From: Guptibacillus hwajinpoensis
GTDB taxonomy: Bacteria > Bacillota > Bacilli > Bacillales > Guptibacillaceae
DNA: 64,000 nt
NCBI RefSeq assembly: GCF_020171785.1
Contig: NZ_JAIVAE010000017.1
Coordinates: 1 to 64,000, forward strand
Direction: 5' to 3'
Positions 41,956-50,265 of this stretch are shown one piece after another. The notes under the pieces were generated by a model that searched no databases, was not told where the DNA came from, and saw nothing but the letters and a program-made list of their open reading frames with translations. The translations under genes and the position numbers were made by a program. Position 1 is the first letter of the stretch, and each line of letters starts with the position of its first letter.

Positions 41956-42921
41956 TTGACAATCATTCAACTTGGCTATGTCGCTATGAGTACAGAACTT
42001 GTAAACAGCTCTCCGTCTCAGACGATGACTTACGCTCAATTTCAGAAAATCAAAAACAAAGAGGCCGCGATACGTAAGCTTGAGCGGATCGCTCAATCAA
42101 ACTTAGAAAATTGTCTCAGACTTTTAAAACATAATAAAGGGAACGACATCCACTTCTTTCGGTTAAGTTCTCGCTTAATTCCTCTTGCTAACCATGAGGC
42201 CCTGGAAGGATGGGATTATTTAACACCGTTAAAAAATGAGTTGAAAGAATTGGGTGATTATGCAAAAAAAGAAAAAATGAGAATCGGTTTTCACCCAGAT
42301 CATTTTGTACTGCTTAATTCTCCCAAAAAAGAAATCTTACAAGCTTCTGTTCAAATGCTCGCTTTGCACGTTCGTCTTCTTGAGGGAATGGGCATCGATT
42401 CGACCCATCGATGTGTCTTGCATGTGGGTGGGGGTTATGACGACAAAGAGCTGTCGCTTGAACGCTTTATCCATAATTGGATGTATACCCCAAAGAAAAT
42501 ACAAGAAACCATTATTTTAGAGAACGATGATACAACCTTCACGCTTTTGGATACGCTCTATTTATGTGAGAAGTTAAATGTTCCAATGGTTTTTGACTAT
42601 CACCACCATATGGCCTGCCATGATACCAAAGAGTGGGAGAAGGATTGGGAAAGAGTGGTTAGTACTTGGAAGAACTCGCCACTCCCTGTTAAAATGCATA
42701 TTTCCTCACCAAAAAACGAGCAAGAATTTCGTAGTCATGCTGATTATGTAGATGTTGATTGGTTCTTTTCATTCTTGAACAAAGTAAAAGGAAGTACCGA
42801 GCAAATTGATTGCATGATTGAAGCGAAGCAGAAGGATGCGGCTTTATTTCAATTAATGGGACAAATTAAGAAGCGAGATGATATCGAACTCATTGATGGG
42901 TCTACATTTAGAATAAAGTAA
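41956..42921 (+). CDS. uvsE: UV DNA damage endonuclease UvsE
   Basis: Cuts DNA 5' of UV photoproducts, starting alternative excision repair; important in spores. 321 residues, TIM barrel with metal-binding His/Glu/Asp: FHPDHFVLLN near residue 115, LHVGGGYDDK near 155, ILENDDTTFT near 190, FDYHHHMACHD near 215 and MHISSP near 250. I chose the TTG at 41956 because AGAGGTGAG lies just upstream and the following IIQLGYVAMS matches the family N-terminus; an ATG at 41902 lacks a ribosome-binding site and would add 18 non-conserved residues. Confidence 0.92.
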   Translation: MTIIQLGYVAMSTELVNSSPSQTMTYAQFQKIKNKEAAIRKLERIAQSNLENCLRLLKHNKGNDIHFFRLSSRLIPLANHEALEGWDYLTPLKNELKELGDYAKKEKMRIGFHPDHFVLLNSPKKEILQASVQMLALHVRLLEGMGIDSTHRCVLHVGGGYDDKELSLERFIHNWMYTPKKIQETIILENDDTTFTLLDTLYLCEKLNVPMVFDYHHHMACHDTKEWEKDWERVVSTWKNSPLPVKMHISSPKNEQEFRSHADYVDVDWFFSFLNKVKGSTEQIDCMIEAKQKDAALFQLMGQIKKRDDIELIDGSTFRIK

Positions 42922-42947
42922 AACCGGGCATGCTTTGCCCGGTTTTA
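42919..42947. terminator. Terminator of uvsE
   Basis: TAAAACCGGGCA/TGCCCGGTTTTA 12-bp stem with 5-nt loop. Its right arm overlaps the stop codon of the convergent 36-residue gene. Confidence 0.88.
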
Positions 42948-43055
42948 CTCTGTGATTCGTTTACTTCTTTGTTTTGTTGAGGGTTTAGTTTCATTGGCGT
43001 GGTCAACTGCCTGAGAAAGTTCTTTCTTCATACCACGTTTTTTTTCTTTTGCCAT
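42945..43055 (-). CDS. 36-residue basic protein of unknown function
   Basis: I do not recognise it. GGAGGAG lies 5 bp before the ATG at 43055, one of the best ribosome-binding sites in the window. The sequence begins MAKEKKRGMKKELSQAVDH and ends KQRSKRITE: lysine/arginine-rich, no hydrophobic segment, no Cys. Composition and size resemble minor small acid-soluble or other spore-associated peptides of Bacillus, but no family assignment is safe. It lies between convergent uvsE and the TetR gene; the link to a spore UV-repair gene is only positional. Confidence 0.65.
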   Translation of the reverse strand: MAKEKKRGMKKELSQAVDHANETKPSTKQRSKRITE

Positions 43056-43184
43056 AATATCTCCTCCTTACATGAAGTTAGCGTGTCCGAACCTGCGAGT
43101 TTTATCCATTGCAAGTGGCTCTTCTAACATGATTCTTAAAAATGGAGAAGGAATGAATTGAAAAATGCGACTGGACGAGCCGCA

Positions 43185-43769
43185 TTAGCTTAAGTATGAG
43201 GTAATGGCTTGATAACACGCCTGTTTGTAAGCCCTGTGTTGTGAATGATCGCCGGTCATCATCCATTGAATCATATAGCCGTCAATCATAGTCCGTATGG
43301 CTCGACCAGCCGTTTCGAAATCGTTCACGACAAATGTTTTTTCCTTCGCTCCCTGCATTAAAATCTGCTTAGAAATTGAAGCGCAATTTTGGTAAAAGCG
43401 TTCGTTGATCTCACGATATCGGTTGTTTTTTGTAGCCTGTGCTAGAAAATCTAAATATACACGGTAGAATTTCTCATTCTCTTCAGCACTAACAAACACA
43501 GTATTTATATAAGCTTGAAGCATGCTTTCTGCAGATGTTTCTTTTTCAACCGCTTCTTTTTCTTTCTCATAAATTCGCTCCGTAATTTGAGCGAGGAGAT
43601 GAGCAAGGACATCTTCTTTGTTTTGAAAATAATAATTCGGAACGCCTTTACTTACATTGGCATAATCCGCAATATCTTGTAGTGTCACGGCTTCGTAACC
43701 TTTATCAGAAACGGCTTGATAAGCTGCTTTAATGATTTGTTGCCGTTTTAACTCTGCTTTACGGTTCAT
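43185..43769 (-). CDS. TetR/AcrR-family transcriptional regulator
   Basis: 194 residues. The N-terminal helix-turn-helix (QQIIKAAYQAVSDKGYEAVTLQDIADYANVSKGVPNYYFQNKEDVL, residues 10-55) is typical. The C-terminal ligand domain is helical. It is divergent from the quinone-oxidoreductase gene starting at 43898, and TTGACCAGTCA (43836-43846) between them has TGAC/GTCA arms that could be its operator. Ligand unknown. The 129-bp gap downstream of it (43056-43184) shows no further gene. Confidence 0.9.
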   Translation of the reverse strand: MNRKAELKRQQIIKAAYQAVSDKGYEAVTLQDIADYANVSKGVPNYYFQNKEDVLAHLLAQITERIYEKEKEAVEKETSAESMLQAYINTVFVSAEENEKFYRVYLDFLAQATKNNRYREINERFYQNCASISKQILMQGAKEKTFVVNDFETAGRAIRTMIDGYMIQWMMTGDHSQHRAYKQACYQAITSYLS

Positions 43770-43897
43770 TTGAGTCCTCTCCTTACAGAGATTATTATAC
43801 AGGAATTCAAATGAGGATTAAAGAATTTAGTTTAATTGACCAGTCAGAATAATTTCTGTTAAGCTTATACCGAATGAAAGATCAAGGAGGAGTAAAA

Positions 43898-44887
43898 ATG
43901 GATCAATTTAAAGCATTAGTTGTTAATAAAGTTGAGGATGATACAAATATAGCAATTCAGGAATTTACGAAGGAAGACCTACCTGAAGGTGATGTGTTGA
44001 TCAAAGTTCATTATTCAAGCGTGAATTACAAAGATGGATTAGCAGCGCATCCAAAAGGTAATATCGTAAGAAACTACCCTCATGTTCCAGGGATTGATCT
44101 TGCAGGAGTTGTGGCTGAATCGGATCATCCAGATTGGAAAGAAGGAGACCGCGTCATCGTTACGAGCTATGAATTAGGCGTATCTCATTATGGCGGATTT
44201 AGTGAATACGCAAGAGTGAAATCTGACTGGATTGTCCCGCTTCCCGATGGTTTATCTCTTAAAGAAGCGATGGTTTATGGAACAGCTGGTTTTACGGCCG
44301 CGCTATCTGTTTACCAAATTGAACAAGCAGGAATTAAGCCAGACAAAGGTCCTATCCTTGTAACGGGCGCTACCGGTGGCGTTGGAAGTATGGCTGTTGC
44401 GATTCTTGCCAAAAAGGGATATGAAGTTGTAGCCAGCACAGGGAAAGAATCTGAGCATAGCTATTTAAAAAAGTTAGGCGCAACTACAATTGTTGGCAGG
44501 GAAGAAGTAGCTCCAGAAGGGTTTAAGCCAATTGGTAAGCAAAAGTGGGCTGGCGTAGTGGATCCAGTTGGTGGAGAAACACTTGCAGCTGTATTAAGTA
44601 ACACGATGTACGGCGGCGCTGTGGCGGTTAGTGGTCTTACAGGCGGACCAAAGGTTCCTACGACAGTATTTCCTTTTATTCTAAGAGGCGTTAATTTATT
44701 AGGAATTGATTCTGTGTACTGTCCGATGGAAAAACGGAAAGAGATTTGGAAAAAAGCTGCTGATGAATACAAGCCATCTGAGCATCTTGAAGCTATTCAA
44801 AATGAAATTACTCTTGATGAACTACCAGAAGTATTACGCAACATTTTAAATGGCAAAGTTCGTGGCAGAACAATCGTTGCATTCTAA
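43898..44887 (+). CDS. YhdH/YhfP-family quinone oxidoreductase (acryloyl-CoA reductase-like)
   Basis: 329 residues, zinc-free medium-chain reductase. HYSSVNYKDGLAAHPKGNIVRNYPHVPGIDLAGVV is diagnostic of the YhdH/YhfP/AcuI group, and ILVTGATGGVGSMAVAILAKKGYEVVASTGK is the NADPH site. AcuI members reduce acryloyl-CoA; the substrate of Bacillus YhfP is uncertain. The ATG at 43898 follows AAGGAGGAG. Divergent from a TetR-family gene, which may control it. Confidence 0.9.
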   Translation: MDQFKALVVNKVEDDTNIAIQEFTKEDLPEGDVLIKVHYSSVNYKDGLAAHPKGNIVRNYPHVPGIDLAGVVAESDHPDWKEGDRVIVTSYELGVSHYGGFSEYARVKSDWIVPLPDGLSLKEAMVYGTAGFTAALSVYQIEQAGIKPDKGPILVTGATGGVGSMAVAILAKKGYEVVASTGKESEHSYLKKLGATTIVGREEVAPEGFKPIGKQKWAGVVDPVGGETLAAVLSNTMYGGAVAVSGLTGGPKVPTTVFPFILRGVNLLGIDSVYCPMEKRKEIWKKAADEYKPSEHLEAIQNEITLDELPEVLRNILNGKVRGRTIVAF

Positions 44888-44891
44888 AACG

Positions 44892-44920
44892 GGAGGCGGA
44901 GCAAAGCTCTGCCTCCTTTC
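44892..44920 (+). terminator. Terminator of the quinone-oxidoreductase gene
   Basis: GGAGGCGGAGC/GCTCTGCCTCC 11-bp stem with one G-U, AAA loop, short T-run. Confidence 0.8.
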
Positions 44921-44931
44921 ATTTATTACGG

Positions 44932-45570
44932 TTAAGGCTTTACTCGGCAAATGGTAAGGCCATCGCAAAGAGGGAGAAGCATTGCTTCCACTCTCTCATC
45001 AGTGGCAACTTGTTCGTTGAATTCGCGTATAGCGGTTACATGAGCAGTGGTTACATTTTCATCAAAAACGTTGTCACCCTGGAGTGTATTATCAGCTACG
45101 ATAACAGCTCCTGGTGTAGCTAATTTTAACGCGGCTTGAAAATAATTTGGGTAATTGATTTTATCGGCGTCAATAAAGAAAAAATCGTACTGTTGACCAG
45201 CACTATGTAGAGAATCCATGTTCTGAAGAGCTGGACCAATTACATATTTAACTTTATCGCCAAGACCCGCCCTATTTAAGTTGTCTTTCGCGACATTTGC
45301 ATAAGCTTCCTCTAATTCGAGCGACGTAAGTGAACCTTCTTTATCAAGTGCGCTAGCAAGCATAATACCACTATAGCCGCCCAAGGCTCCAATTTCCATA
45401 ATGTTTCGTGGCTTAGCAATGCTCACAAGTAAAGAGAGAAAGCGCCCAACCTCTGGTTTAACTGAGATAGCAGGCATACCATTTTTACGAATACTTTCAT
45501 TGACTGATTGCAGTGCTTCGTCTTCATTTCCGAATAGATGGTGTATATACTCATCGTGGTTACGTGCCAA
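44932..45570 (-). CDS. Class I O-methyltransferase (YrrM / caffeoyl-CoA OMT type)
   Basis: 212 residues. The SAM-binding motif I is IMEIGALGGYSGIMLASAL near residue 60; SLELEEAYANVAKDNLNRAG, DFFFIDADKINYPNYF and VADNTLQGDNV are the following motifs with metal-binding Asp. B. subtilis YrrM (TrmR) of this family methylates tRNA, others methylate catechols. A TTG start at 45570 follows AAGGATGAG. The long spacer 45571-45925 upstream separates it from a divergent gene of unknown function. Confidence 0.88.
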   Translation of the reverse strand: MARNHDEYIHHLFGNEDEALQSVNESIRKNGMPAISVKPEVGRFLSLLVSIAKPRNIMEIGALGGYSGIMLASALDKEGSLTSLELEEAYANVAKDNLNRAGLGDKVKYVIGPALQNMDSLHSAGQQYDFFFIDADKINYPNYFQAALKLATPGAVIVADNTLQGDNVFDENVTTAHVTAIREFNEQVATDERVEAMLLPLCDGLTICRVKP

Positions 45571-45925
45571 GCAAATCTCATCCTTCCTCGTATTAGTGGA
45601 TTCGTACTCATTGTTATGCAGTAAAAGGTGGCTGTCAAGGTTAAAGTGCTACTTTTGAAGGAGCGTCGAATGGAAAAGGAGCAGTAGAGAAATTCGCTTC
45701 ATTCTAATGCTGAGGAGTAAAGACCTATAACTTTCCACAATACTTGGGAAAGTAGGAAACAATTCACGCTAATAATCCTACTAAAGATATTGTTATTTCC
45801 CAATACCCCCTTGACGAATTGTTTGTTAAACTAGTAATAACAGCAAGGATCGGTTGCAAACATCTATCCTTTTTCCTACTTGCCTCAACGGAAGAAGGCA
45901 GCTGATTACGAAGGGAGCGTTTAGA
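45571..45925. other. 355-bp intergenic region between divergent genes
   Basis: A candidate promoter for the rightward gene is TTGACG (45811-45816) with an AGTAAT-like -10 near 45834. The transcript would begin with two small hairpins: AAGGAT/ATCCTT (ending in a short T-run) and GCCT/AGGC. I found no match to a known riboswitch, and no gene in the left half. Confidence 0.4.
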
Positions 45926-46822
45926 ATGCCGTTTGAGCAAGGGAGCAAAGCACTAAAATCTGATGGGCATAAGCACACTACCCAAACATCTGAGCGGGTC
46001 AATGTACCCAAACTACCAATCGCAAGTGAAGAAGGCTTTTCTAATGTTGTGAGGGATTCAAACCAAAATTATTGGTTTACCAAGCAACTTTCGCCTAATC
46101 ATGTCGAGGTTTACGTCTTTGTTCATAGCCTTGCTCAACTAAGAACGTTCCAAGTAAATGGTAAACCAAGCTTTTATGAGTATCCTGAAACCATTTGTAT
46201 TGCGTGTGAAGGAGAAGAATGGAACGGTTGGATTTATGAGTTTTCGAAGGAAGACCCAAGAATGACGCATCAGTGGCACGTGAATGGTATTTTTTGTGAT
46301 TTAAAAAGAAGAGGAAATCAGCTTATTGTATCATCGTACCATGTTGAAGGGGATGAGGCCCTGTTAACAACATTCGGTGATTCTGGTAAAAAGGTGATTC
46401 CTTTAGAAGCAGGCTATTCCCCGGTAAACATGATGGTTGCTGAAGAGGGCGTTTATGTTGCTGCTCTATCGATTACTGCTTCTTACCAGGATCAGGTTCT
46501 TTTACTTGATGATACGTATCAAATTAAAAATACGTTTAAACTTGATTTTTCACCGCGAACGATTCATTCCTGGAACGGGAGTTTAATCGTCCATGGGATT
46601 AACAGAAGAACTGGTAAAAGTGATCAGCTTGTTTACATTTGTTCTAAAACAGGTCGACAGGAGAAATTCCCGATACCGAGTTGTGAACTAGTTCAGTGTT
46701 CAGAGCAGCATTTAACTTTTTATAATGCAGATACTAAAATATTATCGATCTTTGACCATCAACAAAAAGAAATCGTTAGTATGAGAGAATCAGAACGTCC
46801 TTACGTATCAAATCACTTTTAA
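45926..46822 (+). CDS. Protein of unknown function, probably beta-rich
   Basis: 298 residues, not recognised. No signal peptide or membrane segment. The body alternates short hydrophobic strands with polar turns (YWFTKQLSPNHVEVYVFVHS, QVLLLDDTYQIKNTFKLDFSPRTIHSWNGSLIVHGIN), as in WD40/beta-propeller-like proteins, and several segments have the spacing of propeller blades (about 40-45 residues). GGGAGC precedes the ATG at 45926. An upstream in-frame ATG at 45854 lacks a ribosome-binding site. Flanked by terminators, so monocistronic. Confidence 0.65.
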   Translation: MPFEQGSKALKSDGHKHTTQTSERVNVPKLPIASEEGFSNVVRDSNQNYWFTKQLSPNHVEVYVFVHSLAQLRTFQVNGKPSFYEYPETICIACEGEEWNGWIYEFSKEDPRMTHQWHVNGIFCDLKRRGNQLIVSSYHVEGDEALLTTFGDSGKKVIPLEAGYSPVNMMVAEEGVYVAALSITASYQDQVLLLDDTYQIKNTFKLDFSPRTIHSWNGSLIVHGINRRTGKSDQLVYICSKTGRQEKFPIPSCELVQCSEQHLTFYNADTKILSIFDHQQKEIVSMRESERPYVSNHF

Positions 46823-46829
46823 TAAGAGT

Positions 46830-46865
46830 AAAAAACTCGAGCTGAAAATAGCTCGTGTTTTTTTA
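46830..46865 (+). terminator. Terminator of the unknown gene
   Basis: CGAGCT/AGCTCG (46838-46843, 46850-46855) extended by AAAAAC/GTTTTT across one mismatch; T-run follows. Confidence 0.85.
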
Positions 46866-46978
46866 TTATCCAACCTTTCTTATTATGAAACAGAGGAATA
46901 GAAGCCATAACCTAAGAATGATATAATTATTCTCATACTTAAGAGATGATAACTACTCAATAGAAAGTGAGGAAGCCG

Positions 46979-47461
46979 ATGCGACTGGAACCTTCAAAAC
47001 GAATTGACCCAAAAGGGTTGAAAGTATGGCAAATTACAGGGGGAATGGTTTCACTTATTCCCATTTTACTCCTAAGTGGTTTGTTTGTCGTTCATGTCAT
47101 CGTACGACCTCTCTCTTTATGGATTTTAGCGGTAGGTTGTGTGCTTGCTCTTCTATTTGTCATTCTCCAGACATGGTTGCTACCAAAACTTCGCTGGAAA
47201 AAATGGAGATATGAAGTCACTGAACACGAGATTGAACTGAAACATGGCGTCATTATTGTGAAACGAACTCTCATTCCGATGGTTCGAGTTCAACATGTTG
47301 ATACGAGACAGGGACCGCTGTTACGAGCTTATCGTCTGTCATCGGTAACGATTTCAACTGCAGCTACGACGCATGAAATACCAGCTCTTTCAAACGAAAT
47401 TGCTGATGAGCTAAGAAATCGGATCTCGATTCTAGCAAGGGTGGCCGAAGATGATGTCTGA
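46979..47461 (+). CDS. YdbS-like membrane protein with bacterial PH domain
   Basis: 160 residues. Two hydrophobic helices (residues 18-40 and 44-64) precede a bPH2 domain (YEVTEHEIELKHGVIIVKRTLIPMVRVQHVDTRQGPLLRAYRLSSVTISTA). B. subtilis YdbS and YdbT work as a membrane pair that gives resistance to the bacteriocin amylocyclicin. The ATG at 46979 follows GTGAGGAAG. An extended -10 TGATATAAT lies at 46919-46927. It overlaps ydbT by 11 bp. Confidence 0.88.
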   Translation: MRLEPSKRIDPKGLKVWQITGGMVSLIPILLLSGLFVVHVIVRPLSLWILAVGCVLALLFVILQTWLLPKLRWKKWRYEVTEHEIELKHGVIIVKRTLIPMVRVQHVDTRQGPLLRAYRLSSVTISTAATTHEIPALSNEIADELRNRISILARVAEDDV

Positions 47462-48896
47462 GAAAAAACGCCTGCATTCAGCAGCCATGTTGCTATCTTT
47501 TATAAAGTACGCTAAAGAAGCGGCCATCCCGCTGATTTTCTTTGTTTTTGTTGGAGGAGGAAATGGCTACGCGTGGTGGCACTTTCTAATGATTGGAGCA
47601 CTTCTTCTATTCACCGTAGGAAATGGAGTGCTCGGATGGTTCTTTTATACATATCACATTGAAAACAATGAGCTACGCATCCATCAGGGATTTATTTTTC
47701 GTAAAAAGCGATTCATTCCTAGGGAGAGAATTCAATCGATTGATTTTTCTCAAGGTTTAATACAGCGTGCATTTGGACTCGTTAAAGTGCAAATTGAGAC
47801 TGCCGGGGGTGGCGGGGAACCGGAAGTAGTCATGTCAGCGTTAAGACGGACTGATGCGGAATTGTTAAAAAGCAATCTTTATCAGAAAAAAAATGAGGTC
47901 ACTAATGAACTGATGGAAGAAGTGGAGGAGAAACCGCCGCTGCTTTATAAACTTTCATGGAAAGAATTACTGATTACAGCTTCAACTTCAGGTGGTATAG
48001 GAGTTGTTCTTTCCTTCGTAGCGGCAATTGCCTCACAAGTAGATGATTTCATTCCTGATCAGTTCTATGAAAGTCTCACAGAGCGGGTGATGGATGCTAC
48101 ACTTCCATTTCTATTACTTGCAGTTGCCTTTCTCCTCTTGATATCATGGTTTTTCTCAGTGGTTGGTACAGTGCTAAAATACGGTGGGTTTGTTCTCAAG
48201 CGGCATGAGGATGATTTAATTATTAATAGAGGGATTCTGGAAAAGCGTCAGTTAACCATTCCTGTCCATCGCATTCAGGCGATTCGAATTGTGGAAGGTC
48301 TCCTTCGCCAACCTTTTGGTTATTCGGTACTTTACGTAGAAAGTGGCGGCGGTGGAGGAAAAGAGGAACAGTTTTCAACCGTTTTATTTCCACTCGTTAA
48401 ACGAAAAAGAGTGAAAACATTATTGGGGGAAATCCTACCTGAGATGGCCATCCATGAAGAATGTTCTTCCTTGCCTTTAAGAGCAAAAAGACGTTATTTC
48501 ATTCGAACCCTACTCCCTGCCGTATTACCAGTAGGATTAATAACTTACTTTGTTCCATACGGAGCTTTCTCACTCTTGTTATTGCCAATTTGCTTTTTCA
48601 TTGGGTATTTCCATTATCGCGATGCAGGTTGGGGCATTAAAAAAGACGTCGCTCTTCTGCAATTTAGACAAATTTCAAAAACGAGAGTATACGTAGCAAG
48701 AAAAAACATTCAAGCCATGGAGATGGAGTCAACATTTCTTCAAGAGCCTAAACAATTAACGACCTTCAAAGTATCAATTTTATCAAGCTTTGCCGGAAAA
48801 CAATTTAGGGTGAAAGATATTGAACATACAGATGGAGAAGATCTTTTAAATTGGTATTCTTACTGTGCCAAAAAAAATAGAAAAGAAGAGGTATAA
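47451..48896 (+). CDS. YdbT-like membrane protein with three bacterial PH domains
   Basis: 481 residues, five or six hydrophobic helices with interspersed bPH2 domains. Recurrent segments F-I-P-R-E-R-I-Q-S-I-D, LTIPVHRIQAIRIVEGLLRQPFGY and VARKNIQAMEMES, each followed by a glycine-rich turn and strand, mark three PH units (near residues 65-135, 250-330 and 400-470). Paired with YdbS by 11-bp overlap. In B. subtilis ydbST lies close to acpS, as here, but several extra genes are placed between in this genome. Confidence 0.88.
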   Translation: MMSEKKRLHSAAMLLSFIKYAKEAAIPLIFFVFVGGGNGYAWWHFLMIGALLLFTVGNGVLGWFFYTYHIENNELRIHQGFIFRKKRFIPRERIQSIDFSQGLIQRAFGLVKVQIETAGGGGEPEVVMSALRRTDAELLKSNLYQKKNEVTNELMEEVEEKPPLLYKLSWKELLITASTSGGIGVVLSFVAAIASQVDDFIPDQFYESLTERVMDATLPFLLLAVAFLLLISWFFSVVGTVLKYGGFVLKRHEDDLIINRGILEKRQLTIPVHRIQAIRIVEGLLRQPFGYSVLYVESGGGGGKEEQFSTVLFPLVKRKRVKTLLGEILPEMAIHEECSSLPLRAKRRYFIRTLLPAVLPVGLITYFVPYGAFSLLLLPICFFIGYFHYRDAGWGIKKDVALLQFRQISKTRVYVARKNIQAMEMESTFLQEPKQLTTFKVSILSSFAGKQFRVKDIEHTDGEDLLNWYSYCAKKNRKEEV

Positions 48897-48918
48897 CATT
48901 TCTGTAAGGAGGGTATAT

Positions 48919-49224
48919 ATGTACATTGTTAATTCGGTAATTAACGTACCAGAAGAAAAAGTAGATGAAGTGATTGGCATTTATCAGTCACGTTCGCGAC
49001 GAGTGGATGAGTTTGAGGGATTTGAATCTTTTCGACTTCTCCAAAATGAGAGCAAACCATCAGAACTCACTGTTCAAATGAAGTGGAAAACGAAAGAATC
49101 TTTTTTAACTTGGATTAAAAGTCCTTCTTATAAAGAAATACATGACCTTGAAAAAAAATATCCTGATCAGGAGCTTGCGGCGATAAAACCAAAAGTATCT
49201 CGTTTTAAGGTTGTAGCGGAATGA
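48919..49224 (+). CDS. Heme-degrading monooxygenase-like (ABM domain, HmoA/IsdG type)
   Basis: 101-residue dimeric alpha/beta-barrel (ABM) protein. MYIVNSVINVPEEKVDEVI, the aromatic FEGFESFRLLQ segment, and W-x-x-K-E-S-F-L-T-W-I-K-SPSYKEIH near residues 55-75 match HmoA-type enzymes; the His in KEIHDLEKK is the expected heme ligand. Such enzymes open heme and release iron. AAGGAGGG precedes the ATG at 48919. The stop overlaps the next gene's start by 4 bp, so it is coupled to the cobalamin/STAS module. No Fur box is seen upstream, unlike hmoA. A role other than heme breakdown is possible. Confidence 0.8.
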   Translation: MYIVNSVINVPEEKVDEVIGIYQSRSRRVDEFEGFESFRLLQNESKPSELTVQMKWKTKESFLTWIKSPSYKEIHDLEKKYPDQELAAIKPKVSRFKVVAE

Positions 49225-49601
49225 TGAATCAAATCGACGCGATTATTGACCGGGTTGTTCAGGGTATCTACCATGATATGCCGGAACTATTAGACAAGTT
49301 CGGGGAGCAGGGGCGTGTGAAGTGTCGTGAAGATAATTATCATCACATCAAACACTTGAATTCGGCACGCAACCTGGATTCGAATGATTTTTTTGTTGAC
49401 TATGTTTTATGGTTAAACAACATTCTAACTGCTAGAGGGATGAAAACCGAGCACTTAATTGATAATTTTAAGCGTCTAGAAAATGAATTGCGTGCATCTG
49501 AGTCGTTCGAGGAGAAGGAAGATTATCTTAAAACGTTAAAAATAGGTCTTGCAGAGCTGGAAGAATTAACAGTTGATAGTTCTTCGTATACAAAGAGGTG
49601 A
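49221..49601 (+). CDS. Helical protein of unknown function in the cobalamin/STAS module
   Basis: 126 residues, predicted all-alpha: VVQGIYHDMPELLDKFGEQGR, VKCREDNYHHIKHLNSA, FFVDYVLWLNNILTARGMK and EHLIDNFKRLENELRA read as four amphipathic helices. I recall similar C/D-R-E-D-x-x-x-H-x-x-x-L...DYVxW...L-x-x-R-G segments at the N-termini of some bacterial cobalamin-binding sensors, so it may be the split-off helical domain of such a sensor. Its ATG overlaps the preceding stop (ATGATGA) and its own stop is 4 bp from the next GTG; the genes are clearly coupled. Function is unassigned. Confidence 0.6.
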   Translation: MMNQIDAIIDRVVQGIYHDMPELLDKFGEQGRVKCREDNYHHIKHLNSARNLDSNDFFVDYVLWLNNILTARGMKTEHLIDNFKRLENELRASESFEEKEDYLKTLKIGLAELEELTVDSSSYTKR

Positions 49602-49605
49602 GCAT

Positions 49606-50265
49606 GTGTCGATAGATATAAAAGGGTTAACAGATGATTTTCTTGAAGGTGATCAAGATCAAGCGTGGGAAAGAATAACAGAGCAGGACGAATTGATGGC
49701 AAATAGCCATTTAACTTTTGAAGCTCTTACGAAAGCCATGCAGCGCATTGGTAAGCTATGGGAAGAAAACGAGATATCAGTTGCGGACGAGCACTTAGCT
49801 ACGACTACGTGTGATTATGTTCTTTCACGATATGCCCATTTTAGGAAAATTACGAATAAGAACGAAGGTGGCCCGAAAGCCCTTTTTCTTTGTATTGAAC
49901 AAGAACAGCATTATTTAGGCTTAAAAATGATATCGTTACTCTTTCAAGAATATGGTTGGCAAACAAAGTTGTTTGGAGCCAATTTACCTCTAGAATATGC
50001 CTTAGAAAAAACAGAGAAATGGGGAGCATCAGTTGTTGGTATTTCGGTTGCAATCTTGTACCATGCTGAGCGATTAAATCGTTATGTCACGGAGCTTGAA
50101 GCGTTGGAAAATCCTCCTGAAGTCTTAGTTGGAGGGAGGCTTACCTCACAGTACAACTTGTCTAAATATTGTTCTGAACATACAACGTTGGTTCCGGATT
50201 TACATCGTGTTCGTGAATGGTTGGATGAGCGGAAAGGGAGTATGAATAATGTTCGATATAAATGA
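49606..50265 (+). CDS. Cobalamin-binding protein with CarH/LitR-type photosensory signature
   Basis: 219 residues. Residues 1-80 form the helical capping domain; it contains W52-x9-E62-H63 (LWEENEISVADEH), the W-x9-EH signature of AdoCbl photoreceptors CarH/LitR, in which these residues cover the upper face of the cofactor. Residues 88-205 are a Rossmann-like B12-binding domain with E100-x-H102-x-x-G105 (His expected as lower ligand), ISVAIL (S-x-L region) and VLVGGRL (GG). Unlike CarH there is no MerR-type DNA-binding domain, so output must go through another protein, probably the PAS-STAS protein whose gene overlaps by 17 bp. GTG start after AGAGGTG. Light sensing is inference. Confidence 0.82.
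   Translation: MSIDIKGLTDDFLEGDQDQAWERITEQDELMANSHLTFEALTKAMQRIGKLWEENEISVADEHLATTTCDYVLSRYAHFRKITNKNEGGPKALFLCIEQEQHYLGLKMISLLFQEYGWQTKLFGANLPLEYALEKTEKWGASVVGISVAILYHAERLNRYVTELEALENPPEVLVGGRLTSQYNLSKYCSEHTTLVPDLHRVREWLDERKGSMNNVRYK

Noticed and set aside
43836-43846. Firm call of a TetR operator (TTGACCAGTCA) in the TetR/oxidoreductase intergenic region
   Set aside because: Only 4-bp arms; too short to separate from chance, so mentioned only in the regulator entry.
45845-45925. Riboswitch (c-di-GMP, preQ1 or fluoride type) in the leader of the unknown gene
   Set aside because: Small hairpins are present but no conserved core of any known class could be matched.
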